A DNA stretch of 64,000 bases, from assembly GCA_951230915.1 (NCBI GenBank), contig OX579634.1, positions 18,316,725 through 18,380,724 on the forward strand, given 5' to 3'. The notes under the pieces are model-generated. The model was given only the letters and a program-made list of their open reading frames with translations, ran no database searches and was not told where the DNA came from. The position numbers and the translations under genes are program-made. Below, piece after piece: positions 13,201 to 23,869 of this stretch. Position 1 is the stretch's first letter, and each line of letters starts with the position of its first letter. Source of the stretch: Antitrichia curtipendula. Taxonomy: Eukaryota > Streptophyta > Bryopsida > Hypnales > Leucodontaceae.

Positions 13201-13605
13201 CATACGACTTACTCTTCCATTCTTTATGCTGATACCTTGAGGCCAGCATACTCCCTTCACAGTCTCAAAGTGTTGATATGTGCTTTGAAACCTTTGCAAC
13301 AACGAATGGATGTGCTCATGTGCATCAGGAAGCATCTTCACAACAACCTCATGAAATTCATCGAAATCCTTAGTTGAACTATGTATGGTGGCTAACCATA
13401 CGTCACCAAAAGGACCCCTTCCAATTCTATGAAGTAGTTTCAAGATATTCGGATCCACCCACAGCTGGTTAGAGCTCGTCACTGTTGACTCCAAGACCTC
13501 GAACTCCTCAGAAGACTCATTGCCAGAGGAGTGTACAGAAAAATCAGCATCAGTTCCCATCCCTATACTCGATTTCTTTACTTTCAGACTGCCTTGAGGT
13601 GACAT
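10221..13605 (-). CDS. KOC1: KOC1-like chloroplast outer-envelope protein kinase
   Basis: Four coding exons read from the sequence: 13605-13213, 12970-12879, 12019-11549 and 11367-10221, all with GT-AG introns and consistent phase, giving about 700 residues. Exon 1 carries the glycine-rich loop GRGPFGDVW (62-70) and the ATP-site Lys (K90). Exons 2-3 hold the rest of the kinase fold with MAPEQW and the D-x-W-x-F-G segment. Residues ~322-573 form about four KEG/HERC2-like beta repeats (the VGDWV...ADPxELE pattern). A hydrophobic segment at ~592-617 is a likely membrane anchor, followed by a low-complexity tail. The same order is known for Arabidopsis KOC1 (At4g32250), a kinase of the chloroplast outer membrane needed for preprotein import, about 610 residues long. 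The RING and ankyrin parts of true KEG are absent. The catalytic loop reads ALNLKPCNF instead of HRD...N, and the DFG site reads EFG. The start is the first ATG after a probable 5'-UTR intron acceptor near 13616. Confidence 0.85.
10334..10409 (-). repeat. 12-bp in-frame minisatellite in the KOC1-like gene
   Basis: About six copies of a 12-bp unit (cgcttgaaggat on the plus strand). Read on the coding strand it adds Asp-Pro-Ser-Ser units to the tail at residues ~639-662. The period is a multiple of three, so copy-number changes keep the frame. Confidence 0.9.
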
Positions 13606-14040
13606 TTTTCCTGCCTGAAATACGACAAAGATAGTTTAAGATGTCTTTCTTATACATAACATAACTAAACTCTATGCAAGTTGCAGAAAAGGTAACGAGT
13701 CGGATACGTTGAGTGTCTCCATGCGGGGACAACCAGATACATAAACCTCGGATTCCAGAGCTCTCTTCAAAGATTTAAGAAGCAACATCTTAAAAATTTT
13801 GTGATCAAACCCCAGAGCAAAGCGACACGCTTTAGGTCAATCAAATACGTACTGACATCGTAACAGGGAAAGGACGGAACCAGGAGAATGTTTAGAACGA
13901 ATTTTCATTCATTCACAACTACACGTTCTGAAGATATGAACGACAGAAAGATGCAAGCTAGCTATAGGACATCGCAAAGCAGCTCCCAGTACAGAATTGA
14001 CAATAGTCGGCATCCTTACAAGACGACTGCCACTTAGCTA

Positions 14041-14520
14041 TCTTCATACAACTCCTTGAAAAATTCATCCCCGAGACACACTTCTTGCCGATCTACTCCA
14101 GCAAAAAAGTGTCGGCACAATACTTACATCCATTAAGACTCCACCACAAACCTTTGTAGACACACACGTAAGTATACACGTAACCGTCCAACTAATCTCG
14201 CTATATGCCCTCGGAGAAACAAAGAAAGTGAACTTCAGATTTGTAACCAGAAAACGGGAAAAATAACTACTGCCCAACATCGAGCTCACGGTCGCACAAG
14301 AGAGAGAGCTTTGATAATTGACAGGTGACATTATTCGCCATCCTCAAAACCACGACTACAAGTCGGCTCTCTTCATAGGACTTCCTGAATAATTCATCTC
14401 CGTGACACAGAGTTCTAGCCGATCTACTCCAAACCAGCAAAAGGCGTCGGCACAATCTCCACATACTTCAAGACTCCAGAAATCTTCGTGGATATACACG
14501 CTAAGTTCGTCAAATGGAAA
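14041..14520. repeat. Diverged tandem duplication in the KOC1-like leader
   Basis: Segment 14041-14220 and segment 14368-14520 share words in the same order: aattcatc, gccgatctactcca, gtcggcacaat, aagactcca and atacacg. The spacing is about 325 bp. It partly overlaps the 141-bp repeat that follows. Confidence 0.6.
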
Positions 14521-14763
14521 CCAAACAAATTACACCACAGATCCATTTCCGCCGGCGCTGGATCAACAGCCGAAGTAAAATTTGATCTACAACAAGTCAC
14601 AGAGCTCACAGGCGTGCAATTAATCTTCGCAGGTATACACGCTAATCTCGTCGAAGAGAAACCAAACCAATTACACCACAAACCCATTGCCGCCGGCTCT
14701 GGATCAACATACACAGTAAAATTTGATCTACATCACGTCACAGAGCTCACAGACGCGCAATTC
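14482..14763. repeat. 141-bp tandem repeat, two copies
   Basis: Copy one is 14482-14622 and copy two 14623-14763. Shared words include tatacacgctaa, ttacaccaca, gccggc, ctggatcaaca, gtaaaatttgatctac and cacagagctcacag. The period is 47 codons and both strands stay open across the two copies, but the encoded peptides match no family I know. Confidence 0.8.
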
Positions 14764-15119
14764 AGAGATAACATACGCTTTCAAAACACAACGAAGCAGG
14801 AGGGACAGCCTTGACGCACTTCGCCTCCTCCCTTCCCACCCTGATCGATCGCACAACAGTGCTTCTCTGCACTCTGCTTGCAAGCCTCCTCGGTTTCCCC
14901 TGTTCTTGGAGTAAATTGCACGCAAAACCACCACCCCGAGAGCCACGCTCATCCCAGTCGTCCAGCAAAGCCGATCAGAGGCTTCGGAATGCAACGCATG
15001 TCGACTCCATTGCCGGGGTCGGAATTGGCGAGCGAATCGGACGATGCGGTCGCATGTGCACACCAATCGCGGCGATGCGTCCACTGACAGAAGAGCGGTA
15101 CAGCTTTTGGACAAAATAG

Positions 15120-18100
15120 GCGAGCCACAGGGAATGAATGTGTGATAAAAGATTTTGTATGGGCCGTTGGTTGGCGGAATCAGAGCATCTGGAAAAGATG
15201 AGCGCCTGAGCGGCCCCGATGGAGGAGATCCGGTGAGCGCAAATTCAATACCGGACGCAAGCGATAACGAGATGACGACGCGACTAAATTAAGCTTAGGT
15301 AGTTCTGTACTGCAGGATCTAGGGTTTGCACGAGCACGACGACGTGCGCAACACGTCGACCACACACCCGCCAAAGCTACGTTACACTCAACCTTCCGTC
15401 TGGAAGACTCTTGCGTCATCGGTTACCACAATTTCCGCATTTCTACTCCACCATTTTCCTTGCTCCACCTATTTGGCCATCTATCATGTGGGCCTAGCCA
15501 GTTCTCAGTAAGTAGGAAGTACCCTTTGTTCGAGGCCAAATCACAAGAAACTAAACAAAGGCAATTTTGACTCCTGAAAACTCAGAAAATCATACTCCAA
15601 ATATGATTCTAATACAACATTATACAGTAGTCCACCCAAAGAGGTGAATAAAAGAATATTCTGTGTGAAATTTAGAATTTATAATGCAAAAATCATAGTT
15701 CTAACTGAGTCCCAAGTCTTCTTATGTAAATTATTTTACAACAAATAAATGTCCAAGAAATTCCAAAATTCAAATTTTTTGTCGGAAAGTCAAAAAATTC
15801 ACTTTTAAGGACAATTTTGTTTGCAACTTACCATGGACACATTCTTAGAAAAAATTAATCAACAAGGGTGCTTGATATAGTGTAATCTTTCCATATTATA
15901 TACCAAATATAAACAATAGATGGAACTTGGATCCCGTAAGTTAGGTTTCCATTTTTGTTAGACCCAACTCAAACTCCAAGGCCTACTTCTTTAGAACCCA
16001 AACTGCAAAAAAATGTTGTTATATAGACGTTTTAAAGTGCATCGAGCCTTGGGCCTTGAGATTAAGTATGACGCCCTAAGTCTCGACTATTAGTTTTCTA
16101 CCAATTAGATTTCGAGAATTTGGTGCATAGTTGTTCTGGTATACAACGCAACAACATGACAAACAGACTTTAGACAACATCTAATAGAACTCTCGCAACG
16201 TCCAATAATGTCAAATTTAAGGTTGAGTTTAAAATATATTATCCTTCATTTTTTATTTTGACATATTTAAGTCTCATTTTAGTGAAGTGTCTCAACTTGA
16301 TAACAACATATTATATTCTAAATTTAAATTCATAATTATAGTGAGATTTCAAATTGTCTGAGTTGGCGGCTAATGACCTTATTAGACCCTTATTAGATGC
16401 TTATAGATACACTGACTTGATGCATTGTTAATTAATAAACATGCAACGTCAAACATCCAACATGTCATCAAAATCCAAAAATGTGTTAGACATGACAACC
16501 CTAATTTGGTGGAATATAGGACTTAGGACGGAGAGAGAATCAAACATAAGGTAGGATGATCCCCCAGATGATCCTTTGTGATTACTTTGGTCTCTCTACA
16601 TATTTCTACTTATCGGATTAACAACTGAATTGTTTAAAAAAATAGAAGCAAATTAAGGAATATTTTGCATGCTTTAAATCAACTCATTTTTAGAAGAGAA
16701 AAAATGTTGTATAGGTGGCCACTCAAATTTAAAATATCAATCCCTATTTTGGGCCATAGGGGAGGTAATATACTTATACTTTTGGATTCTAATGTAGCCT
16801 TATTAATTCCTAAAGATCATGACTATATTTTCACTAAAAACACTCCAAAAGTAAAATTCCTCATAACTTTTTATTCATGGATCAAATGAAATGATTCAAA
16901 GCTTTCCAAGTATATATAACTTTAGAAAATCAATTTCAAATTTTTTTTTCTAAAAAAATGATTTTTTCTGATCTGCCTAGACTGCGTATCCGAGGAAAAA
17001 AATAACATATTATACCATAGATTTGACGCACATTTTCAAATGTCATGAAATATAGTGCATATGAAAGATATTCCTTGTCCCTGCCTTCTATTGAAATTGC
17101 AACATAACATATGCAAATCTCCAATCATACATACCTACCCAAAATTTCTATATTGCCAACAAACTCATACTGGTCTTTTTAGGGTTAATTTTCAACTTTG
17201 TTGCAATGATAATCCTTAACATTGTGGGAAGATGAGTGAATTCTTTGCCATTGTGATATAAGGATTCACTTATCTATAACATGGGTGTATAATCTTTTAG
17301 GCTCATGCACTCATGCTCCTAGGCTCACATAATAGATGGCCACTATCAATTTCAATAGTCTCTTGCTGATTTTGCCATCTTCAACTTTCATTTATTTTTG
17401 TCAATTGCCCCATCCATCAAATCAATCTCTCTTGTAAATTTAATCTATAGTTTTCATAGAATTAGAAGCACACATTTGTGTTTAAATTTTCATTTAGTTT
17501 TATTTCATTCCTTATTTATATTTGAAGCGCACATTTGTATTGTACAAAATGAAGTGTCTCATTCAAAGCAAAAATTGAACTAGATATCAAAATCCAATCT
17601 ACAAATATTAATGTAATAGAGTAAACTTAATTACTTGTTTTTTGGACAATTGATCGTAGATTCAAAGTACATCAAGTATATTTTAAAAATCAACAATGTT
17701 TTAAGAAAAAAATTATGTTGAATTCTTACTTTGAATTATGTTTTTTCATGTAGCCATTGAAATCAATCATGGATCTTTTATTGCTCAAAATCAAAGTTTA
17801 TAAAATATCATTCAATTTTAAATCAATTAAGGAAATCAAAAAAAGAAATATTTAATATATTTTTGATTAATTAATTAGCTCCTTTGAATTTTAGAATATA
17901 TATTTAAAGAAGTTATTCATTTTATTTTATAGATTACTACGTAGATAATAAAATTCAAAATTAACTTTAGAATGTAAATATTATTCGCATCTATAGTAAT
18001 TTGCTTTACCACACTATGCACTACGCATAACCACTACAAATGAATATTCAAAATATCTACATTTTATAGTGTAACTTGTATTTATTGAATAAAATTTTGT

Positions 18101-18590
18101 ATACAATGAATGTGAAAAGAATTGTGTTTCAAGGTAACATCAATACCTTGTACATATGCCAAAGTCTCTTGAGATGCCTAAAATGTCTTTTTATATAAAG
18201 ATCTACCCTAGTAATGATTAATATCTATAGTGATTGCAAACGGTTGTTCTATGCTCAATAAACTATTTCAAATTAGGTAATTGTCATCTTTTAGAAATGT
18301 AAAACAATAAAAAGAAATCCAACAAAATATAGACTCCTCTATTCTATGAACGTTTAACCAAGGTACACTTGCTAAGTCCTAAAAAATGTAACATAGTTTA
18401 ATACTTTTATCTTCCTTCTAATTCAATTGCTTCATTTAAAGAATATCTCTATGACCTTATGAATTCATTAGATCACGTATATTATCCTCAATTCTAATTA
18501 GAGGTGTGTAAGAACTAAAATGAGTAACTTCTTTGGATCCCGAGGGAATTTCAATAGGGTGTTTTCATGTTGCTCAAGATATCAAATCTA
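15120..18590. other. Intergenic DNA, AT-rich from about 15.5 kb
   Basis: No gene is supported. A telo-box-like word (tctagggtttgc) sits at about 15318-15329. From 16680 to 17000 a fragment resembles the interior of the elements at 49-51.7 kb. The remainder is AT-rich and featureless to my reading. Confidence 0.4.
16680..17000. mobile_element. Fragment related to the 49-51.7 kb TTAA elements
   Basis: Shares the stretch 'cctcataactttttattcatgg...aaatgattcaaagctttccaagtatatataact', allowing mismatches, with the copies at 49560-49640, 50450-50500 and 51360-51420. The ends are not preserved. Confidence 0.4.
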
Positions 18591-18835
18591 GTGATTAGGA
18601 AATTGAGAGGTTCATTTTCACCACGTTATCTTCATTAGCCTCTCAATTCCCTAATCACAAGATCGTTGGCTTCATGACCAAATCTAACAAGTAGGAAATT
18701 GAGAGGTCCATCTCCAAAGGCCTTTCAGTGTCCTAACCACAAGATTTGTGAAACATGTTATCAAATCTGTCAATTAGAAAATTGAGAGGTCCATCTGCAC
18801 AAGCCTCTCCATGCCCTAACCTCGAGATGGTGGAA
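18590..18835. repeat. Three hairpin-forming tandem repeats downstream of the HIPP-type gene
   Basis: The word aattgagagg occurs at 18601, 18697 and 18780, each followed about 45 bases later by a cctctc-type inverse and a cctaa/ccctaa word. Each unit can fold back on itself. The array ends about 40 bases from the stop codon of the minus-strand gene, so it may be part of its 3' UTR. Confidence 0.6.
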
Positions 18836-18876
18836 GCTATGGACAACATGGAAACATCCTCGGAATGTCAGCTTGT

Positions 18877-19389
18877 TCATCTCATCGCGTAACCAAGCAT
18901 GAAAACAAACAGAGCGAGAAGCAAGAGGTGGAAGTAATGCACGTGGTCGTCTTCGTATTGAGGCGAAGGGCCACCGTATTCTCCCGGCCAGGAAGAAGAC
19001 TGCGAGTAGAAGGGGGGATGGTAGGGTAAAATCGCCATTGTATACCCGTCCTGCTGCGCAACATTTGTCACACTTCCTTGTGGTTTCTCGCCCTGTGTTG
19101 TCCCCGTTTGTGGCTTCCCGGTTGGTGGTTTAGGATCTTGTATTTTCGAAGGTTTAGATCTCTCTTCAAGCATCACGAACTTAGCTCGGGAGTCAATCTT
19201 CTTGGCTTTCCTCAAGACCCCTTTCTTGTCTAAGCCGAATGGATCCGGCATGGCCACCACGATCACCTTCTTCGGTCTCATGACTTGCACGTCAAAAACT
19301 CCCGGCACCTCCCAAATCTCTTCCTTCACCTTCTCCTCGCATTTCTGGCAACACATTCGCACCTTCAACTGAAGTTTCTGCATGCGCAT
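18877..19389 (-). CDS. HMA-domain protein of HIPP type with a hydrophobic C-terminus
   Basis: About 170 residues if translation starts at the ATG at 19389; the frame is open further up but has no earlier ATG, and an upstream exon cannot be excluded because HIPP genes often split early. Residues 7-17 carry the metal-binding core LKVRMCCQKC (the M-x-C-x-x-C site is M12, C14, C17), followed by a ferredoxin-like HMA fold to about residue 78. A proline/glycine/lysine/glutamine linker, then an aromatic-rich segment (YHPPFYSQSSSWPGEYGG), follow. Known HIPPs end in a CaaX prenylation box; this one has none and instead ends in a leucine/phenylalanine-rich stretch (~152-170) that looks like a tail anchor. 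The metal-binding or metal-handling role is inferred from the HMA core. Confidence 0.75.
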   Translation of the reverse strand: MRMQKLQLKVRMCCQKCEEKVKEEIWEVPGVFDVQVMRPKKVIVVAMPDPFGLDKKGVLRKAKKIDSRAKFVMLEERSKPSKIQDPKPPTGKPQTGTTQGEKPQGSVTNVAQQDGYTMAILPYHPPFYSQSSSWPGEYGGPSPQYEDDHVHYFHLLLLALFVFMLGYAMR

Positions 19390-19429
19390 GTCCACACCAA
19401 ATTTGTTTGTAAGTAATCTGATGGACAAC

Positions 19430-21360
19430 GAAGAGAGTTTACTACAAGGACGTTAGCGTTGCTACACTCGAGCGTCTTTACGACAGAACAGATGAGTGAT
19501 GATTGGACAGTGTAAGAAATTTCTGCTCACAAGCTAGTGTCATCGCTTATTTTTTTTTTTTAAAGAGCAATAAGCAGAATGCACTGATGATTATATTGAT
19601 GATTAGAGAGTTTGCACGGCATACCGGTAGTTGGTCGAATTTGACGGGCACCATCCAGTGATGCCTCCTGAAGGCTTCTGGAACATCCCTGAGTCCATTG
19701 GCATAAACCTGCACGAACTGAGTAAGCTACGTTTGGCCCACAAGCATTGATTTGGCTCTTATTTCAGCCCAGTCTCCTCTTCAGCCTACCTCCAAGAACA
19801 CTTCTTGTCAAGCACTTCTTTACCCGGATTCTTGCTACACGAATTAGAAATATACTGAAATATTGCGTTAATATAGATCTTACAACAAACATACATACCC
19901 ACGAAGCAATAACATCGAAAGACGTCTAATAATTCTGAGAATCAGTTAATCCTCAGTTTCAAAAGCTGCTCACTCACCGGAATCTGCTCCCGATGATCGT
20001 AATCGTATTGCATCGCTGCTTGCGCACAACAACTCAGCTAAGGGAGTCAAGCGACCCCCCAATGCTTCGCAAGGTGAGACTAAATCCAAGAGAGCGCAAG
20101 TGCTAAAAACAACATATATCTCACGACATTACCATAGGACACATCATGATCATATATTATGCCCTTCTAAGTTCTAACGCATTGCATCGTTTTGACGCAT
20201 TACAACCACACGCGGTTCAAAACAATGTGGTTCCCACATAGTTGCTCTCTTCTCTAGTGATACATCAGTTGCTGCTACCTCATCGCCGATTTCCAGACAC
20301 AGACACCCGAAGACGAAATGAACAATACTCGCTAATAACATGTCTTGTAAGCTATGACGACAATGCGATCGGAGAACAGAAGAAGCCTGCATTCAATCCA
20401 GAATTAAGTTAGCATGTGCAGCTGCTCTCAGAACTTATCTGCGAAATGCCACCGCGACGAATATTAGAGACAAGCAGCAATGTGAGTGTGAGGGAGCTTG
20501 GTGGCTAGCTGGCTTGCTGGCGAATTTAATTAGACAAGGCGGCTCGACATTCGAGAGAGGATGCGTTGGGCCCTTCAAATCACGGCGTTCTGCGAAAACA
20601 GTGCCTGGGCATAATATTAAATTCGGTTCTTCTTCTGTCCTTTCAATTTTTTAGTTTACTTTGGTTTCGCCAAGCCTTGGGAGAGTGTCCTTGCTAGCGC
20701 TGTGGTATCTGTGCCCCAAGCAAGTAGCGCATATTCTATTGCGAATTGGTATGCCAACAAGTTGGCTTTCCATATTTCCTGGAGCTAGCGAGGCCATCTC
20801 AGAACTGGGGATGCTGGCAGCGTGCATCATTCGGACATCGCCGAGCTTAGGACACGGCAACAGGTGACTAGCCACATGCACGAGAATGCTACCGGTGCCT
20901 AAAAGCTCCACTTGAACTGATGTTCTCAACCCTTAAAGGACGAGCTGGTCACCCTGGAAATCTGTTTTGGTACTATATTGGTACTATATGAATTGTTGGC
21001 TTAAAAAAAATGAAAAAACACTCATTGGAAGACAAACTATCATAGAAGACCTTCCCTTTTCACACAAAATTTGGAGGATGAATAGTTGCACTTCTATCAT
21101 GCACGGAGAGATTCTTTGTCATTCATCAGCCGAAAAACATCCTCAACGTCGTTTATGGGTTTTGTACATCTTCTACATCCATATGTACCTATTGTTGATG
21201 AAAACATTTTAGAACATCTACAAAAAAGAAATTGTTCCCTCATGACTATCGTATATAGTATTCAGATGATGTAATCTTTAATGCATCGAAATCTCCTTTC
21301 ATTTTGTCAATTGAAATATTATTTTTTGATCAATCTAATAATAAAAATTGCATTTCATAG
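19430..21360. other. Intergenic DNA with mixed composition, no supported gene
   Basis: From 19.6 to 20.95 kb base composition is closer to that of the genes and there are frames on both strands (20651-20929 minus, 20661-20867 plus). Neither gives a domain I recognise nor has clear splice partners. This could be a decayed gene or the promoter side of the HIPP-type gene. Confidence 0.35.
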
Positions 21361-21364
21361 GAAA

Positions 21365-21905
21365 AGTGGCACTTTCAAGTGTCCCTGCTGAAAACTCTAA
21401 AGGACCGGAGCACAATTCTAGCGTGAATTATCAAAAATTGCCACTTTGTAGGTCAGTGACAAAAAAAATTGACTACCATATAAATGAGTGGAAAAAATTT
21501 CAAAAAATTTGATTCTGAGGATATAAAAAAATATAGTAGTTGAAGTTAGAAGAAAAAGCTTTTCTCTGACCTTATCCAGTGAGGACAACAAACTTTAATT
21601 CCTCCTAGAGTGAGATTTTTGCACTACACATAGGAGTGGGTTGACAGGTGCATCACATATCATATGAATTACATATCTGCCAAATTTTAAAGGTAGATGT
21701 GGAGTTCAACAAAAGACTGTCCAACTATCTGAATTGTTTGAAGTTTTCTAGGCAACATAACTTTTGATTCAAGAACATGATTGGAAAAAAACAAACTTAT
21801 TCCGATCTAGACTTTACATATCTACACCTTGTGTCAAAATTTTAAAAAGATCCACTGAAAATGGATATATCTCTCAATGGATATGTATACTAATTTAACC
21901 TATTA
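21365..21905. repeat. Dispersed repeat, copy one
   Basis: Resembles 28100-28640 along its length: ggagcacaa, aattatcaaaa, ttgactaccat, gtgagattt, gcactacacat and gaattacatat recur in order. The left part contains 'ctctaaaggaccgg', similar to the end of the TTAA family, so it may be a decayed member. Confidence 0.5.
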
Positions 21906-23007
21906 TTGTCAAAGTTGATGTTATTCCCCAAAAAATATTGGGGAAAGAAGCTCAATACAATAGTATTTCAATCTAAACTAAATTACAAATTGTGTGGTTT
22001 TGATAAGTAGTATTACATGCACTAATGTAAGCCACCTTATTGTGACCAAACTTTTTGGGCTCAATCCTTTGAGATTGAGGAATAATGCAAAACTCTCTTT
22101 AAAGAGGAAATAAATTTTTTGTTATACCAATAGAAATGCCAAATTTCCAATTTTATACATGAATATTTGAAGCCTAAAGAATGAAATGACTAAGAAAATG
22201 ACAAAAAATAAATAAAAAATACATACATTATAAAAATAGTTATGTTAGACTAAGTAATCTTGCCACCGTAGATAAATTTGTGAGTTTATGGTATCAAATG
22301 CTAATTGATTGATTGCAAAATCTGAATTGTTGTCATCTTTAAGAAACACAAAGTTAGATAAGAAATTACATATTGTACATAACTAATGCAAATTAAAAAA
22401 CTCTTCAAAAATCATGCACAAAAATAAATAAATAAAAATTTCAAGAGAATGGATATTTTTAGTGTTTACATTTTTAGAAAACAAAAATATTTAAACTAAT
22501 AAATAAAAATTGATCGTTTTTTTAACTTGAAAGGAGATTTTAATCAACTAATTAAATATTAAGATCCTATTCAAAATATTAATTAAAAAAAGTGCACTTG
22601 ATCACATGTGCATGACAAAGATAACACAACTTTAGAGAAGGTCATTGCAAATTTGTTCAGTACCAAAAGATGAACTGAAGTTTCGAATTTTACATCCCAA
22701 TTTGCTTTGTTGGACTACAAATTAATTGTATCAAAAACTCTAAAATAACAAAAACATCTCTCAATTGGGGGCTATGGGGGCTAGTTAAACATAAATATAA
22801 TATTTTTTTAATATAAAATATTTTTTAAAATATAAAATAATCAAGTGCACCTTGTTGATGAATTTTGAATCTTTTGGGATATAATATAAATATTATGGAC
22901 AAATAAGATTGCTCCTAAAATCTTATTTAAATACTTAAGCCCTACCACCTAGCCAATTTTTTGTTTTACTTCATTTACTTCATTATGGCATTGACTACTC
23001 CAATACT
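21906..23007. other. AT-rich intergenic DNA
   Basis: Nothing recognised. Confidence 0.4.
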
Positions 23008-23015
23008 GATAGAAT

Positions 23016-23467
23016 CCCGGGGAGGTCACTTAGTGTATCTATAGTACACCATGTGCGGCTAAATGATCTTTTGACCTCCTATTTATTTTTTAATAAACTA
23101 TAATTTTAGCCTACAATTTTGAGCATTGTTTAATCAAGACTATAAGATTCTATTGCCAAAATCTTCAATCCAAATAATATATGAAATGATTTCTAGAGAA
23201 GGTTGAAAAATGAACTAAAATGACATGTTTAATATAGAAGTGTGAAAGTTATTTTCAGCTTTACAGTGTATCTTTTTACTTCAAATTTTTTATCTAATTA
23301 TAATTTATATATAAAATAATCAATAATTCATAACATAAACTTTCAAAGTAGGAAAATCTACTCATATATATATATTTTTTTTAAATTTAAATTTGAAGAA
23401 GTAAATAGAGGGTCCAAAATCCTCGCCACACGTGGGTTGTATAAATGCATAGAGTGACCTCCCCAAG
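23016..23467. mobile_element. hAT-like non-autonomous element with 8-bp target duplication
   Basis: The element is flanked by the perfect direct repeat GATAGAAT (23008-23015 and 23468-23475). Its ends are inverted: CCCGGGGAGGTCACT on the left and AGTGACCTCCCCAAG on the right, and weaker complementarity continues for about 80 bases. An 8-bp duplication is the hallmark of the hAT superfamily. There is no transposase frame; the inside is AT-rich. Confidence 0.75.
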
Positions 23468-23869
23468 GATAGAATTGTTAATGAAATTAATAATCCCTCT
23501 CAAAAATATTAAATTCACCAATATTAGAATGAAAAGTAATAGTAATAGATGACTATAAAACTATATCATAGACATTAAAAGACATTCAAAATACCTTGAT
23601 AGTCCTCTAGTAACTTGTAAAAGCTTCCATAGTCTTTGAGAAGCTTCTATAGTCTTCAAGAAATTCTTCCAAGAACTCCAACTACTAGTAGAAGTAGAAG
23701 GCAAGATATGAGACTCTTTAGTCTTGCCAACAAAAGTTTTCTAGCAATCTCTAATATTGCCTTACCTTGTATTTTATTTAGTTATTTATCAAATTTAGTT
23801 GTAATTTCTTGAGAGCAATTCTTGTATACTTTTTGTTCTTTGGTTTTTGTATTTTGATAGTTTGGCAAG

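Larger units (their letters stand above)
13606..15115 (-). promoter_or_regulatory. 5' leader and promoter region of the KOC1-like gene
   Basis: A splice acceptor (tatttcag followed by gcag) lies about 10 bases upstream of the start codon, so the 5' UTR is probably spliced and its first exon lies farther up. The region 14800-15115 is GC-rich with mutually overlapping open frames on both strands, which suits a promoter or first exon. Two tandem duplications lie here (14041-14220 against 14368-14520, and 14482-14763). The transcription start cannot be placed from sequence. Confidence 0.4.

Noticed and set aside
19390..19428. Upstream extension of the HIPP-type frame
   Set aside because: It begins at a TTG and contains no ATG; the first Met is at 19389.
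19660..19755. Plus-strand frame resembling a leucine-rich repeat fragment (PESIGINLHELSKLRL)
   Set aside because: A single short stretch with no neighbouring repeats or splice sites; too little to call a gene remnant.
20651..20929. Overlapping open frames on both strands
   Set aside because: No domain recognised, no splice partners, and both strands equally open; coding cannot be supported.
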